This document shows, one piece after another, positions 55,722-64,000 of a stretch of 64,000 bases of DNA. Each line of letters begins with the position of its first letter. The first letter of the stretch is position 1. Origin of the DNA: Govania unica (GTDB lineage Bacteria > Pseudomonadota > Alphaproteobacteria > Sphingomonadales > Govanellaceae). Location of the stretch: the NCBI RefSeq assembly GCF_027920805.1, contig NZ_JANWOI010000003.1:434001-498000 (forward strand), written 5' to 3'. A program made the position numbers and the translations under genes. A model generated the notes under the pieces. The model was not told the origin of the DNA and did no database searches. It was given only the letters and a program-made list of their open reading frames with translations.

Positions 55722-56186
55722 ATGACGACGGAAATTTATGAGGGTTTAACGCAACTTGGCGCCAACACGGCGCTGCCCTCGAACCCCGAGACGGCCGACC
55801 TTGAAACCGTGCCGAACCCGCATCCGGGGACAAGTTATCTGGTGCGGTTTGTCTGCCCCGAGTTTACGAGTCTCTGCCCGATCACCGGCCAGCCCGATTT
55901 TGCCCATCTCGTGATCGATTATGTGCCACGCGACCGTCTGGTCGAAAGCAAATCGCTGAAGCTGTATCTGCACGCCTTCCGCAACCACGGCGGCTTTCAC
56001 GAAGCCTGCACGGTCGACATCGGCAAGCGCCTGGTCGCGGCCATGGACCCGACCTGGCTCAGGATCGGCGGCTACTGGTACCCACGCGGCGGCATCCCCA
56101 TCGACGTCTTCTACGCCACCGGCCCGGCCCCCGAGGGCTTATGGCTGCCGGATCAAGGCGTGCCACCCTATCGCGGTCGCGGCTAA
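55722..56186 (+). CDS. queF: PreQ1 synthase (NADPH-dependent 7-cyano-7-deazaguanine reductase)
   Basis: A 154-residue tunnel-fold enzyme of the short QueF type, reducing preQ0 to preQ1 for tRNA queuosine. The catalytic cysteine is C52 in [33 protein letters not shown] is the QueF substrate motif. AGAGGA lies about nine bases before the ATG. It faces queC–queE on the other strand, and the three form a queuosine cluster split by a repeat. Confidence 0.96.
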   Translation: MTTEIYEGLTQLGANTALPSNPETADLETVPNPHPGTSYLVRFVCPEFTSLCPITGQPDFAHLVIDYVPRDRLVESKSLKLYLHAFRNHGGFHEACTVDIGKRLVAAMDPTWLRIGGYWYPRGGIPIDVFYATGPAPEGLWLPDQGVPPYRGRG

Positions 56187-56187
56187 G

Positions 56188-56260
56188 ATGGATGCCCGGG
56201 TCAAGCCCGGGCATGACATAAAATTGAATTGTCATTGCCGGGCTTGACCCGGCAATCCAT
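56188..56260. repeat. Palindromic repeat between queF and queE
   Basis: ATGGATGCCCGGG…ATGACA (56188–56218) is followed by TGTCATTGCCGGG…AATCCAT (56230–56260), a near copy of the repeat between acpS and lepB. It begins directly after the queF stop codon. Confidence 0.9.
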
Positions 56261-56270
56261 GCTGCAACCC

Positions 56271-56930
56271 TTACGGAATCCCCAGAATCTTATGGGTTTG
56301 CAAGCTGAGCTTCCATTGCGGATGCTCCAGGCAATATTGCACTGCGGCTTCGGTATTGCGTAGCCGTTCGCTACTCGCCTCGGCCCCAAGCCCATCCATG
56401 GGCTGTAAATAGAAATTCTCGAAATTGAACCCCGCGAACCGTTCCGGCAGGGCTTTGGCCTGCGGGTAGACGAGTTTCAATTCATGCCCGTGCGTCTGCA
56501 CCACCTCCGCGTCGGCCTTGGGGCTCACGCAGATCCAGTCGATGCCGTCGGGGGCGGGCAGGGTGCCGTTGGTTTCGACTGCGATTTCAAAGCCCTCGGC
56601 ATGAAAGGCATCGATTAGCAGTACATCCAGTTGCAACAAAGGCTCGCCGCCGGTGCAGACCACATAAGGTTTTCCACCAGATGTGCCGTTATTGGGCCAA
56701 AGCGCACGGGCCGCAGCGGCCAGCGCTTTAGGTGTTTTGAATTTGCCGCCGCCTTCACCATCGATGCCGACAAAATCGGTGTCGCAGAAGGTGCAGACGG
56801 CCTTGGCCCGGTCTTCTTCGCGGCCGGTCCAGAGATTGCATCCGGCAAAACGGCAGAACACCGCCGGGCGTCCAGCTTGTGCGCCTTCGCCTTGCAGGGT
56901 GTAGAACATTTCCTTGACGCTGTATGTCAT
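56271..56930 (-). CDS. queE: 7-carboxy-7-deazaguanine synthase
   Basis: A 219-residue radical SAM enzyme that forms the deazaguanine ring from 6-carboxytetrahydropterin. The cluster cysteines follow the QueE-specific C-x14-C-x2-C spacing (first in RFAGCNLWTG, then VCTFCDTDF). GEGAQAGRPAVFCRFAGC, VVCTGGEPLLQLD and VETNGTLPAP follow. The ATG at 56930 fits homologs; a longer frame from 56999 overlaps queC and is rejected. It follows queC closely on the minus strand. Confidence 0.96.
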   Translation of the reverse strand: MTYSVKEMFYTLQGEGAQAGRPAVFCRFAGCNLWTGREEDRAKAVCTFCDTDFVGIDGEGGGKFKTPKALAAAARALWPNNGTSGGKPYVVCTGGEPLLQLDVLLIDAFHAEGFEIAVETNGTLPAPDGIDWICVSPKADAEVVQTHGHELKLVYPQAKALPERFAGFNFENFYLQPMDGLGAEASSERLRNTEAAVQYCLEHPQWKLSLQTHKILGIP

Positions 56931-56935
56931 GGGTC

Positions 56936-57619
56936 TCACCGATACCGCGTCGGGTCCGGCAGTCCGGCTTCCTGAAAGCCCTTCCGCCGCAACAGGCAAC
57001 TGTCACAGGTGCCGCAGGCCGCGCCGCTTTCATCTGCATCATAGCAACTGATGGTCTGCCCGTAATCAAGGCCAAGCGCGTGGCCGGTCTGGATGATCTC
57101 GGCCTTGGTCATGCTGATCAGCGGGGTGTGGAAGCGGTAAGGCGCTTCACCCTCGACCCCGGCCTTGGTGGCGAGTGTAGCCATGCGGGCGAAGGCTTCG
57201 ATGAATTCCGGACGGCAATCGGGATAGCCGCTGTAATCGAGCGCATTGACACCAATGAAAATATCCCGCGCCTGCCGCACTTCGGCATAGGCGAGGGCAA
57301 AAGACAGAAAAATCGTATTGCGCGCCGGCACATAGGTGACCGGAATATTGCTTTCGGGCTGGCTGAGGTCGCGATCTTTCGGCACCGCGATATCGTCCGT
57401 CAGCGCCGAGCCACCAAAAGCACGGAGATCAATCTCAATGGTTTTATGCTCTACAGCGCCCAAAAGTTTGGCCAGCCGGTCGGCGGCATCAAGTTCCGCC
57501 GCATGACGCTGACCATACTGGAAACTGAGAGCATGACAGGTAAAGCCCTGCGATTTCGCAATGGCCAGACAGGTTGCGGAATCAAGCCCGCCGCTCAGGA
57601 GAATAATGGCATTTGACAT
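56936..57619 (-). CDS. queC: 7-cyano-7-deazaguanine synthase
   Basis: A 227-residue ATP-dependent enzyme that converts carboxy-deazaguanine to preQ0. The PP-loop is [17 protein letters not shown], followed by [15 protein letters not shown] and [20 protein letters not shown]-terminal zinc site includes [17 protein letters not shown]. Its stop is five bases before the queE start. queD, which feeds QueE, is not in this window. Confidence 0.96.
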   Translation of the reverse strand: MSNAIILLSGGLDSATCLAIAKSQGFTCHALSFQYGQRHAAELDAADRLAKLLGAVEHKTIEIDLRAFGGSALTDDIAVPKDRDLSQPESNIPVTYVPARNTIFLSFALAYAEVRQARDIFIGVNALDYSGYPDCRPEFIEAFARMATLATKAGVEGEAPYRFHTPLISMTKAEIIQTGHALGLDYGQTISCYDADESGAACGTCDSCLLRRKGFQEAGLPDPTRYR

Positions 57620-57784
57620 GGGTTCGGCATATCCCGTTCGGGCGTCATGTGCAAGCTCTGCATGGGGAGCGGTCTCGGATGCATGGGAGCTATGCGGAAA
57701 ATGGGTAAATCAAACGAATGTTTTACTGGCGTTTGAGCCCGAAATACAGCTATGACTCTGAGGGTAATTGTTAAGGATAAAGAT

Positions 57785-58408
57785 ATGCCATTGTCAGTCC
57801 CCGCCGTTGCGCGTGAGAAATTTCATACCCGCCGCATCACCTGTGAGGGCTATGCCCGCGCGGATGGCCTGTGGGATATCGAAGCTCATATGACGGATGT
57901 CAAAAGCTATGCGTTCATGAATACCTGGCGCGGCGATGTGCTGCCTGGTACGCCTATTCATGAAATGTGGCTGCGGCTGACCATCGATGATGGGTTCAAA
58001 ATCATCGATGTGGAAGCCCAGACGGACAACAGCCCTTATGAGGTCTGCCCGGCCATCACCATCAATTTCAAGCGCCTGATCGGGCTGACCATCGGTGCTG
58101 GATGGAATCGCAAGGCCAAGGGCCTGGTGGGCGGGGTCGAGGGCTGCACCCATCTGGTCGAATTGCTTGGCCCCATGGCCACGGTGGCGTTCCAGACCAT
58201 TCTTGGCAGCGCCAAACAGCGCCGCGACGAAAAATTCGGCCTTGAAAGCCCGGAAAATCCGGAAACGGACGAGAGCCGGGCAAAAATGATCGTCAATACC
58301 TGCCATGCGATGTCGAGCAGGGGAGAGATCGTGCGCGGCATTGCCCCTGAGTTATATACGGGTGATGAGCCTGAACCTGCAGGACCAAGGCTGCCTTTGC
58401 CATCCTGA
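57785..58408 (+). CDS. DUF2889 domain protein
   Basis: A 207-residue protein of unknown function. The pattern HTRRITCEGYARADGLWDIEA, HEMWLRLTIDDGFKIIDVEA, and GGVEGCTHLVELLGPMATVAFQ is the DUF2889 signature. No signal peptide or membrane segment is present. The ATG at 57785 has AAGGA seven bases upstream; an ATG at 57752 is also in frame. It is convergent with a tiny DUF4169 gene whose stop lies five bases away. Confidence 0.86.
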   Translation: MPLSVPAVAREKFHTRRITCEGYARADGLWDIEAHMTDVKSYAFMNTWRGDVLPGTPIHEMWLRLTIDDGFKIIDVEAQTDNSPYEVCPAITINFKRLIGLTIGAGWNRKAKGLVGGVEGCTHLVELLGPMATVAFQTILGSAKQRRDEKFGLESPENPETDESRAKMIVNTCHAMSSRGEIVRGIAPELYTGDEPEPAGPRLPLPS

Positions 58409-58412
58409 GGGA

Positions 58413-58589
58413 TCATTCTTCAAGCTTATGGCCATCCAGTTTTTTGGCGTTGAGGCTTTCTTCAGCCTCACGCTTTGTGCGGTCCGCTTTGCTGCGGCCG
58501 AATGTCAGGCGGTTGGCGTCCGCTTTTGCGGCTTGCTCCGTCCGTTTTTTGCTTTTGCGCGCAAGGCGCAGATTGATGATCTCGGCCAT
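58413..58589 (-). CDS. DUF4169 family small basic protein
   Basis: A 58-codon gene, found by reading the minus strand directly. It begins MAEIINLRLARKSKKRTEQA, continues NRLTFGRSKADRTKREAEE and ends KLDGHKLEE. This matches the DUF4169 layout: basic helix, FGRSKA block and LDGHKLE terminus, known in many Alphaproteobacteria and of unknown function. It is highly charged and likely all-helical. An AGGAAGG lies about 17 bases before the ATG, further than usual. Confidence 0.8.
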   Translation of the reverse strand: MAEIINLRLARKSKKRTEQAAKADANRLTFGRSKADRTKREAEESLNAKKLDGHKLEE

Positions 58590-58655
58590 GGCTGATGTAT
58601 ATCAGCCTTCCTGTCCGGAAGTCATTAGTTACGAAAGCTGATTGACGGGTAGCTT

Positions 58656-59903
58656 ATGCAAGCTCATGGTGCGGGCGCATTTCTGCCGAAGGGAAAAATA
58701 GTGTCTTTGCCGTCTTTGCCGTCACACAGTCGCCGTGTGGAGCTTGCCTTCATTCTCGGTGCGCTGACGGCTTTTGCTCCGTTGTCGATCGATATGTATC
58801 TGCCGTCCTTGCCGACGCTTGAGCGGATTTTTGCGACCGATGCCGCAGCAGTACAGCGTACTTTGTCGACTTTTTTCGTCGGCTTTGCCATTGGACAGGC
58901 CTTTTATGGCCCGCTTATCGACCGTTTTGGACGCAAATTACCGCTTTATGGCAGTCTTGGGCTGTATATTCTGGCCTCTATCGGTTGTGTGGTGGCTCCA
59001 AGCATCGAATTTCTGGCTGGAATGCGGTTATTTCAGGCTCTTGGTGCCTGTGCTGGCGTAGTGATCGCCCGTGCTGTGGTGCGGGATCTGTTCACCGACA
59101 AGGAATCCATCGGATTTTATGCGTCCTTGATGCTGGTCTCTGGCCTCGCGCCCATGCTGGCGCCGATCCTAGGCGGGTTTGTGCTGAAATATTTCAGCTG
59201 GGAAGCCAATTTCGTCATTCTGGCCATTATCGGCGTGATGATTTTGCTGCTGATCCATTTCCGTCTGCCGGAAACCCTGCGCCCCGAACATATGCAGCCG
59301 TTGCATTTTTGGAGCATTCTCAGGAACTATGGCCGTCTGCTGACGGATCGCGAATATATCGGCTATGGGCTTGGCTGCGGCTTTGCCATGGCGGGGCTGT
59401 TTTCCTATATCGCTGCGGTGCCGTTCATTCTGATCAGCCTTTATAAGATCGCGCCGGAGCATTTCGGGTTTATTTTTGCCTTGAATGCCTTCGGATTTAT
59501 CAGCATGGCGCAGGTCAATGGGCGTTTATTGCAGGGCGCCAATCCGAAAAAGGTCGTGATGATGGCCAGCATTTTTCAGGTTTGCGTTGCTGCTGTTCTG
59601 TTGGTGACGTCAGCGACAGGCTTTGGCGGGCTTTATGGCATTCTTGTGCCGCTGTTCTTCTTTGTCGCGCCGCTTGGGTTCATCATGCCGAATTCGACTG
59701 TGCTTGCCATGGCTCCTCAGGCGAGGAATGCAGGGGTGGCTTCGGCTTTGTTGGGCTTGTTGCAGAATGGGCTTGCAGCGGTTTCAACCGTGCTCGCGGG
59801 GATTTTCTCGGTGACGACGCCGCTGACCATGGCTGTCATTATGGGGGTCTGTGCGGTCGGCACCTTTGTCATGCTGCGCGTGGTCGGCGGCGTGCGGCAC
59901 TGA
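58656..59903 (+). CDS. Bcr/CflA family drug efflux MFS transporter
   Basis: A 415-residue major-facilitator protein with about twelve membrane segments. The family signatures are LTAFAPLSIDMYLPSLPTLE in the first segments, GPLIDRFGRKLPLYGSLG (motif A) and RLFQALGACAGVVIARAVVRDLF. It probably exports drugs or small metabolites using the proton gradient; the substrate is not predictable. Its stop is two bases from the stop of the convergent cysW. Confidence 0.92.
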   Translation: MQAHGAGAFLPKGKIVSLPSLPSHSRRVELAFILGALTAFAPLSIDMYLPSLPTLERIFATDAAAVQRTLSTFFVGFAIGQAFYGPLIDRFGRKLPLYGSLGLYILASIGCVVAPSIEFLAGMRLFQALGACAGVVIARAVVRDLFTDKESIGFYASLMLVSGLAPMLAPILGGFVLKYFSWEANFVILAIIGVMILLLIHFRLPETLRPEHMQPLHFWSILRNYGRLLTDREYIGYGLGCGFAMAGLFSYIAAVPFILISLYKIAPEHFGFIFALNAFGFISMAQVNGRLLQGANPKKVVMMASIFQVCVAAVLLVTSATGFGGLYGILVPLFFFVAPLGFIMPNSTVLAMAPQARNAGVASALLGLLQNGLAAVSTVLAGIFSVTTPLTMAVIMGVCAVGTFVMLRVVGGVRH

Positions 59904-59905
59904 GG

Positions 59906-60736
59906 TCAGGCCTGGCGTTTGCGGTCGAATATGGTTTTCAGAACCAGCGTGAGCACGGCGATCAGGGTCAGGGTCGAGGCGGCGGCAAAGGCCCCGACCG
60001 CGTTATAGTCGTTATATAAAAGCTCGATCTGCAAGGGCAGGGTGTTGGTTTCGCCGCGAATACTGCCGGAGACGACGGACACCGCCCCGAACTCCCCCAT
60101 GACGCGGGCGTTGCAGAGGATCGTCCCATACAAAAGCGCCCAGCGGATATTGGGGAGCGTCACCTTGAGGAAGGTTATGAAGCCGCCCGCGCCCAAACTG
60201 ATGGCGGCTTCTTCCTCGTCCGAGCCTTGCGTCTGCATGAGCGGGATCAGTTCGCGGGCGACGAAGGGGCAGGTCACAAACAGGCTGACCAGGAAAATCG
60301 CCGGCAAGCTGAACATGATCTGCATATCATGCTCACGCAGCCATGGACCCAGTAATCCCTGATCGCCATAGAGAAACAGATAAATCACCCCGGCGATCAC
60401 CGGCGATATGGAAAATGGCAGCTCGATCAGGGTGATCAGCAGTTTTTTGCCGGGAAAGCTATATTTGGTCAGAAGCCAGGCCGCGCAAATGCCAAACAGC
60501 ACATTGATCGGCACAACGACAACAGCCACCAGCACCGTGAGCCGGATCGCATGCAGCGTGTCCGCATGGAGAATATTGTCACGGTAAGTGTCAAATCCAG
60601 CACTGAAAGCCTGCATGAAAATGAGCGCGACAGGGGCCACCAGAAAAATTCCGGTCAGCAGCAGCCCGATGCCGATCAACAGACGGCGCACCAGCGGCGT
60701 ATCGCCAACTTTCCGAACCGAGCTCGCGTGAGCCAT
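59906..60736 (-). CDS. cysW: Sulfate/thiosulfate ABC transporter permease CysW
   Basis: A 276-residue permease with six membrane segments. The coupling (EAA-type) loop reads EEEAAISLGAGGFITFLKVTLP. GEFGAVSVVSGSIRGETNTLPL is diagnostic for CysW. The start shares one base with the cysT stop. The ATPase cysA, which usually follows, is missing here. Confidence 0.95.
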   Translation of the reverse strand: MAHASSVRKVGDTPLVRRLLIGIGLLLTGIFLVAPVALIFMQAFSAGFDTYRDNILHADTLHAIRLTVLVAVVVVPINVLFGICAAWLLTKYSFPGKKLLITLIELPFSISPVIAGVIYLFLYGDQGLLGPWLREHDMQIMFSLPAIFLVSLFVTCPFVARELIPLMQTQGSDEEEAAISLGAGGFITFLKVTLPNIRWALLYGTILCNARVMGEFGAVSVVSGSIRGETNTLPLQIELLYNDYNAVGAFAAASTLTLIAVLTLVLKTIFDRKRQA

Positions 60737-61557
60737 CAGCCGCGATCCGTGTAGCGAAGGTGCCAGGCCTGAATGCTGTTGGTCACCAGCAACAACAGAA
60801 ACGCCGCGAGCAGCATCACGGTGGCGATGGCGGCGACGGCCGGATAATCGAATTCCTCAAGCCGGATGAAGGCAAGCAGCGTCGTTACCTCGGTTTTCAT
60901 GGGTAGATTTCCGGCGATAAAAATCACAGCCCCGAATTCACCCAGACTGCGGGCAAAAGCCAGCGAAGACCCGGCAAGGAAAGCCGGAAACAACAGCGGG
61001 AAAATGATGCGGCGGAAAATGGTGGCGTCGCTCGCGCCAAGGGACTGGGCGGCCTGTTCCATCTCATGGCCCATGTCTTCCAGAACCGGCTGTACGCTCC
61101 GCACCACAAAGGGAATGCTGGTGAAGGCCATGGCCAGGCTGATGCCAAGCGGCGTATAGGCCACCTTGATGCCAAGCGGGGTGAGCAGTTGCCCAAACCA
61201 GCCGTTCGACGCAAAAAGCGCCGTCAAGGCAATACCTGCGACCGCGGTTGGCAAGGCAAAGGGCAGATCCATCAAGGCATCGACAAGGCGGCGGCCGGGG
61301 AAGTCATAGCGCACCAGAATCCAGGCCATCAACAGCCCAAAGATGGCATTGAATATGGTGGCGTAAAAAGCCGCCATCACCGTCACGCGGTAGGAGGCGA
61401 CGGCGCGTGGTCCGCTGACCATGGCCCAGAACTGATTGAGATCGATGCTGGCAGCCTTCATCACCAGCGCGGCCAAAGGCAACAACACGATGCAGGCGAG
61501 ATAAAGCAAGCTGCATCCCATGGTCAGTGTAAATCCGGGAAGCACCCGTTTTGCCAT
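60736..61557 (-). CDS. cysT: Sulfate/thiosulfate ABC transporter permease CysT
   Basis: A 273-residue permease with six membrane segments. Marks are PFALPTAVAGIALTALFASN, the coupling loop EQAAQSLGASDATIFRRIIFP and RSLGEFGAVIFIAGNLPMKTEV. It follows sbp after 71 bases that contain a hairpin, and it abuts cysW. It forms the channel together with CysW for sulfate import. Confidence 0.95.
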   Translation of the reverse strand: MAKRVLPGFTLTMGCSLLYLACIVLLPLAALVMKAASIDLNQFWAMVSGPRAVASYRVTVMAAFYATIFNAIFGLLMAWILVRYDFPGRRLVDALMDLPFALPTAVAGIALTALFASNGWFGQLLTPLGIKVAYTPLGISLAMAFTSIPFVVRSVQPVLEDMGHEMEQAAQSLGASDATIFRRIIFPLLFPAFLAGSSLAFARSLGEFGAVIFIAGNLPMKTEVTTLLAFIRLEEFDYPAVAAIATVMLLAAFLLLLVTNSIQAWHLRYTDRG

Positions 61558-61582
61558 TATTCAACGCCCATTCTCACGGAAA

Positions 61583-61613
61583 CACCCGGCAAGCCGTGAC
61601 AGCCTGCCGGGTG
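61583..61613 (-). terminator. Hairpin between sbp and cysT (possible attenuator)
   Basis: On the minus strand CACCCGGCA and TGCCGGGTG form a perfect 9-bp stem followed by TTTCC. It lies in the 71-base gap of the sulfate operon. It may end part of the transcripts, giving more binding protein than permease. Confidence 0.6.
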
Positions 61614-61628
61614 CCGATTACCCTGTTT

Positions 61629-62657
61629 TTAGCGGTTCACAAAGACCTGATCAAGGATGCCGCCTTCCGCGAAGTGATCCTGAGTGGCCTTTTTCCAGCC
61701 GCCGAAAATCTTGTCCACGGTCACCAGCCGCACCGGCGGGAATTGTTTGGCAAAGCGCTGGGCGACGGCGGGGTTGTTCACGCGGTTGTAATTTTCGGCC
61801 AGAATGGTCTGAGCCTTGTCGCTATAGAGGAAAGTGAGATAGGCGGTGGCCACAGCGCGCGAACCGCGGCGATCGACCACCTTGTCGACGACTGCCACCG
61901 GGAATTCGGCCTGAAGGCTGACGGACGGCACTACGACTTCGAATTTACGGTCGGGGAATTCTCGACGGATGCTTTGCACTTCGGCTTCGAAGGTTATGAG
62001 CACGTCGCCGATGGCACGATCCACAAAGGTCGTGGTGGCGGCGCGTCCGCCGGTATCGAACACCGGCACATTGCCGAGGAAGGATTTCATGAAGGTGCGG
62101 GATTTTTCGTTATCGCCACCGAATTTCTCATAGGCATAAGCGGTCGCGGCCAGATAGGTATAGCGCGCGTTGCCCGAGGTTTTGGGATTTGGGAAAATCA
62201 CCTGCACGCCCTTGCCGGTCAGATCTCCCCAATCCTTGATTTTCTTGGGGTTGCCGGCGCGAACCAGAAACACCGGCAAGGAATAATAAGGCGAGCTGTT
62301 GTTGGGGAATTTCTGCTGCCAGTCGGCGGCCACCAGATTGCCTCTGTCATGCAGAACCTGAATATCGGTGACCTGATTGAAGGTCACCACATCGGCCGGT
62401 AGTCCTTCGAGCACAGCCCGCGCCTGCTTGGACGATCCGCCATGGGATTGTTTGACATCAATGGTTTTCCCGGTTTTCGCCTTCCACTCGGCGGCAAACA
62501 CCGGATTGAGTTTAGCAAACAGTTCCCGTGAAACATCATAGGAGACGTTGAGGATACTGGTCGGTTCCTTGGCAGCATCCGCGGCGGCCATGGCCTGGCC
62601 TATGGGCGATGCGGTCAGAACAGCGGCGGCCACAAGGCCAAGCAGTATTTTCTTCAT
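61629..62657 (-). CDS. sbp: Sulfate ABC transporter substrate-binding protein
   Basis: A 342-residue periplasmic binding protein. The signal peptide is KKILLGLVAAAVLTASPIGQ with cleavage near AMAA. Family marks are LNVSYDVSRELFAKLNPVFA, QSHGGSSKQARAVLEGLPAD, FPNPKTSGNARYTYLAA and DVLITFEAEVQSI. It binds sulfate or thiosulfate and delivers it to CysT/CysW. AGGA lies nine bases upstream of the ATG at 62657. A promoter-like sequence lies about 55 bases upstream. Confidence 0.95.
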   Translation of the reverse strand: MKKILLGLVAAAVLTASPIGQAMAAADAAKEPTSILNVSYDVSRELFAKLNPVFAAEWKAKTGKTIDVKQSHGGSSKQARAVLEGLPADVVTFNQVTDIQVLHDRGNLVAADWQQKFPNNSSPYYSLPVFLVRAGNPKKIKDWGDLTGKGVQVIFPNPKTSGNARYTYLAATAYAYEKFGGDNEKSRTFMKSFLGNVPVFDTGGRAATTTFVDRAIGDVLITFEAEVQSIRREFPDRKFEVVVPSVSLQAEFPVAVVDKVVDRRGSRAVATAYLTFLYSDKAQTILAENYNRVNNPAVAQRFAKQFPPVRLVTVDKIFGGWKKATQDHFAEGGILDQVFVNR

Positions 62658-62712
62658 AGCGGTCATCCTGATGAGCGGGCTGATCGGCAGTCTATTCTAC
62701 AGTACGGGCGGC

Positions 62713-62741
62713 AGCATAGTGTAAAATACAATCCCTATCAA
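62713..62741 (-). promoter_or_regulatory. Promoter of the sulfate uptake operon with 12-bp direct repeats
   Basis: On the minus strand TTGATA (62741–62736) and TATGCT (62718–62713) are separated by 17 bases. A 12-base direct repeat TATTTTACACTA occurs at 62728–62717 and again at 62758–62747, exactly 30 bases apart; this may bind an activator such as a CysB-type regulator (inference). Confidence 0.45.
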
Positions 62742-62777
62742 ATTTGTAGTGTAAAATAACTGTGATCGGCGGTGAGC

Positions 62778-63048
62778 GTCATTGCGAGGCAAAGCCGAAG
62801 CAATCCAGATTCTACCGCCGTCCGAGGCTTGGCCCAAGCTCTGGATCGCCACGCCGCTTTCGCGGCTCGCGATGACGACTGCGAATTGTCGTTGCGGACA
62901 ATTATCTGTCATTTATCTGTCATTGCCGGGCTTGACCCGGCAATCCATGGTTCAACCGGCAGAGCGGAGGCCAGATGGATTGCCGGGTCAAGCCCGGCAA
63001 TGACAGTAAAGAAACTCGATGGATTGCTGGGTCATGCCCGGCAATGAC
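62778..63048. repeat. Palindromic repeat cluster before trhO
   Basis: This occupies most of the 471-base gap 62658–63128. A variant element runs 62778–62876 (GTCATTGCGAGG…CGCGATGAC); a full composite element runs 62918–63005 (TGTCATTGCCGGG… to …CCCGGCAATGACA), with both stems of the TTGCCGGG type; a lone half-copy runs to 63048 (ATGGATTGCTGGG…ATGAC). Confidence 0.88.
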
Positions 63049-63128
63049 TATGCCCAACCACAAGCATATGGGCTTTTACCGCGAGGGACAGTATATAGAT
63101 CCCCATGAGCCAATTTGAGGACTACCCG

Positions 63129-64000
63129 ATGACGACCCCGCTGGTTGTTGCCGCCCTTTATAAATTCACGCGCTTCACGGATGTGGCGGCTTTGCGCGCT
63201 CCCTTGCAGGCCGTCTGTGACTCAGCCGGGGTCAAGGGGACATTATTGCTCGCCGGCGAAGGCATCAACGGCACCATCGCCGGAACCCGCGACGGCATCG
63301 ACAGCGTGCTGGCGGCGATCCGGGCGTTGCCGGGCTGTGCGGATCTGGAGCATAAGGAATCTACGGCGGCGGAGATGCCTTTTTACCGCATGAAGGTGCG
63401 GCTCAAAAAAGAGATTGTCACCATGGGCGTGCCGGATATCGACCCGGTGTATCATGTGGGCACTTATATTGATCCGGCCGACTGGAACGCGCTCATCAGC
63501 GACCCCGGTGTGATCGTTATCGACACCCGCAATGATTACGAGGTTGGGATCGGCAGCTTCAAGGGCGCGGTCAACCCGGAAACCAAAAGCTTCGGCGAGT
63601 TTCCGGATTGGTTCCGGGATTTTCGCGCCAAACTGCCGGATCCGTCGGCACCGCCCAAAATTGCGATGTTCTGCACCGGGGGCATTCGCTGTGAAAAATC
63701 GACGGCTTTCCTGCGTTCCGAAGGGCTGGGCGAGGTGTTTCATCTGCGTGGCGGCATTCTCAAATATCTGGAAGCCGTCCCAGCCGAAGACAGCCTGTGG
63801 GAAGGCGAATGTTTCGTGTTCGATCAACGGGTGTCGGTGGGCCATGGCCTGACGCTCGGCAGTTATGACATCTGCCATGCCTGCCGCCTGCCTCTGAGCG
63901 CGGAAGACAAACAGGCCCCGCAATATGTGGAGGGCATCAGCTGCCGCCATTGCCATGCCGAGCGCGATGATGACCAGCGTGCCCGCTATGCCGAACGTCA
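63129..64000 (+). CDS. trhO: tRNA uridine(34) hydroxylase, rhodanese-like (partial, 3' end outside window)
   Basis: The frame from ATG 63129 is open to the right edge, at least 290 residues. It begins [19 protein letters not shown], continues [20 protein letters not shown] in an acylphosphatase-like N-terminal domain, then a rhodanese domain with the catalytic cysteine in [16 protein letters not shown]. Cysteine pairs (CHACRLP, CRHCHAE) follow at about 257–285. This matches TrhO (YceA), which hydroxylates uridine 34 of some tRNAs. GAGG lies eight bases before the ATG; an in-frame ATG at 63105 is possible. Confidence 0.93.
   Translation, partial: MTTPLVVAALYKFTRFTDVAALRAPLQAVCDSAGVKGTLLLAGEGINGTIAGTRDGIDSVLAAIRALPGCADLEHKESTAAEMPFYRMKVRLKKEIVTMGVPDIDPVYHVGTYIDPADWNALISDPGVIVIDTRNDYEVGIGSFKGAVNPETKSFGEFPDWFRDFRAKLPDPSAPPKIAMFCTGGIRCEKSTAFLRSEGLGEVFHLRGGILKYLEAVPAEDSLWEGECFVFDQRVSVGHGLTLGSYDICHACRLPLSAEDKQAPQYVEGISCRHCHAERDDDQRARYAER

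Noticed and set aside
57620-57784. A preQ1 riboswitch upstream of queC
   Set aside because: I could not find the characteristic small pseudoknot-type elements in the divergent gap.

Overview
The window is a compact, GC-rich (by eye about 60%) stretch of an alphaproteobacterial chromosome. Gene order (rpoZ–rel–pyrE–pdxJ–acpS–lepB–rnc–era–recO–parC), polyhydroxybutyrate catabolism genes, the lone bifunctional RSH protein and the abundant short palindromic repeats all suggest this class. I cannot place it to genus; the choice-of-anchor protein with a PEP-CTERM-like tail and the NfrB-type polysaccharide genes argue for an environmental lineage. I see no rRNA, insertion sequence, prophage or CRISPR array.

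Layout. 1–2.6 kb: a glycerophosphotransferase-like GT-B protein cut by the left edge, a HAD-IB phosphatase and a universal stress protein. 2.7–5.8 kb: EF-hand protein, dapA–smpB, a block of repeats, a molybdopterin oxidoreductase. 6–8.5 kb (minus): an extracellular choice-of-anchor A protein with a clear promoter, family-5 uracil-DNA glycosylase, NYN nuclease. 8.6–20.3 kb (plus): the housekeeping block folK, rpoZ, rel, pyrE, DUF2062, pdxJ, acpS, lepB, rnc, era, recO, parC, closed by a strong terminator. 20.4–24.4 kb: small secreted/unknown proteins, a lone receiver protein, tRNA-Pro(CGG), a polyprenyl diphosphate synthase, DUF2007 and a tRNA methyltransferase. 24.6–31.5 kb: glyQ, glyS, ppdK and meaB, separated by palindromic repeats. 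31.5–38 kb: a tandem repeat array, a 37-residue membrane peptide, bdhA and phaZ (3-hydroxybutyrate/PHB turnover), kup, prfC. 38–42.8 kb: a SPOR lipoprotein, pepN, a Tat-exported M19 dipeptidase.

42.8–49.4 kb is the most unusual part. A tightly coupled minus-strand operon wecB–nfrB–nfrA encodes the parts expected for making and exporting an N-acetylmannosamine-type exopolysaccharide, related to the E. coli phage N4 receptor system. This NfrB stops just after its membrane part and lacks the C-terminal c-di-GMP-binding domain known from E. coli, and the NfrA partner is only about a third of the usual length. A divergent hybrid histidine kinase and a NarL/LuxR response regulator sit directly beside it.

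49.7–64 kb: hisI; zur–znuC–znuB (zinc uptake, no znuA here); metC and cysK–sseA (sulfur amino acids); queF and queC–queE (queuosine precursor); DUF2889 and a tiny DUF4169 gene; a Bcr/CflA exporter; the sulfate transporter sbp–cysT–cysW (no cysA here); and trhO, cut by the right edge.

A second theme is a mosaic family of palindromic repeats that fills many gene ends. Different stem sequences share the same flanking boxes, GTCAT on one side and ATCCA on the other. Several repeat copies generate spurious reading frames, and one supplies the stop codon of meaB.
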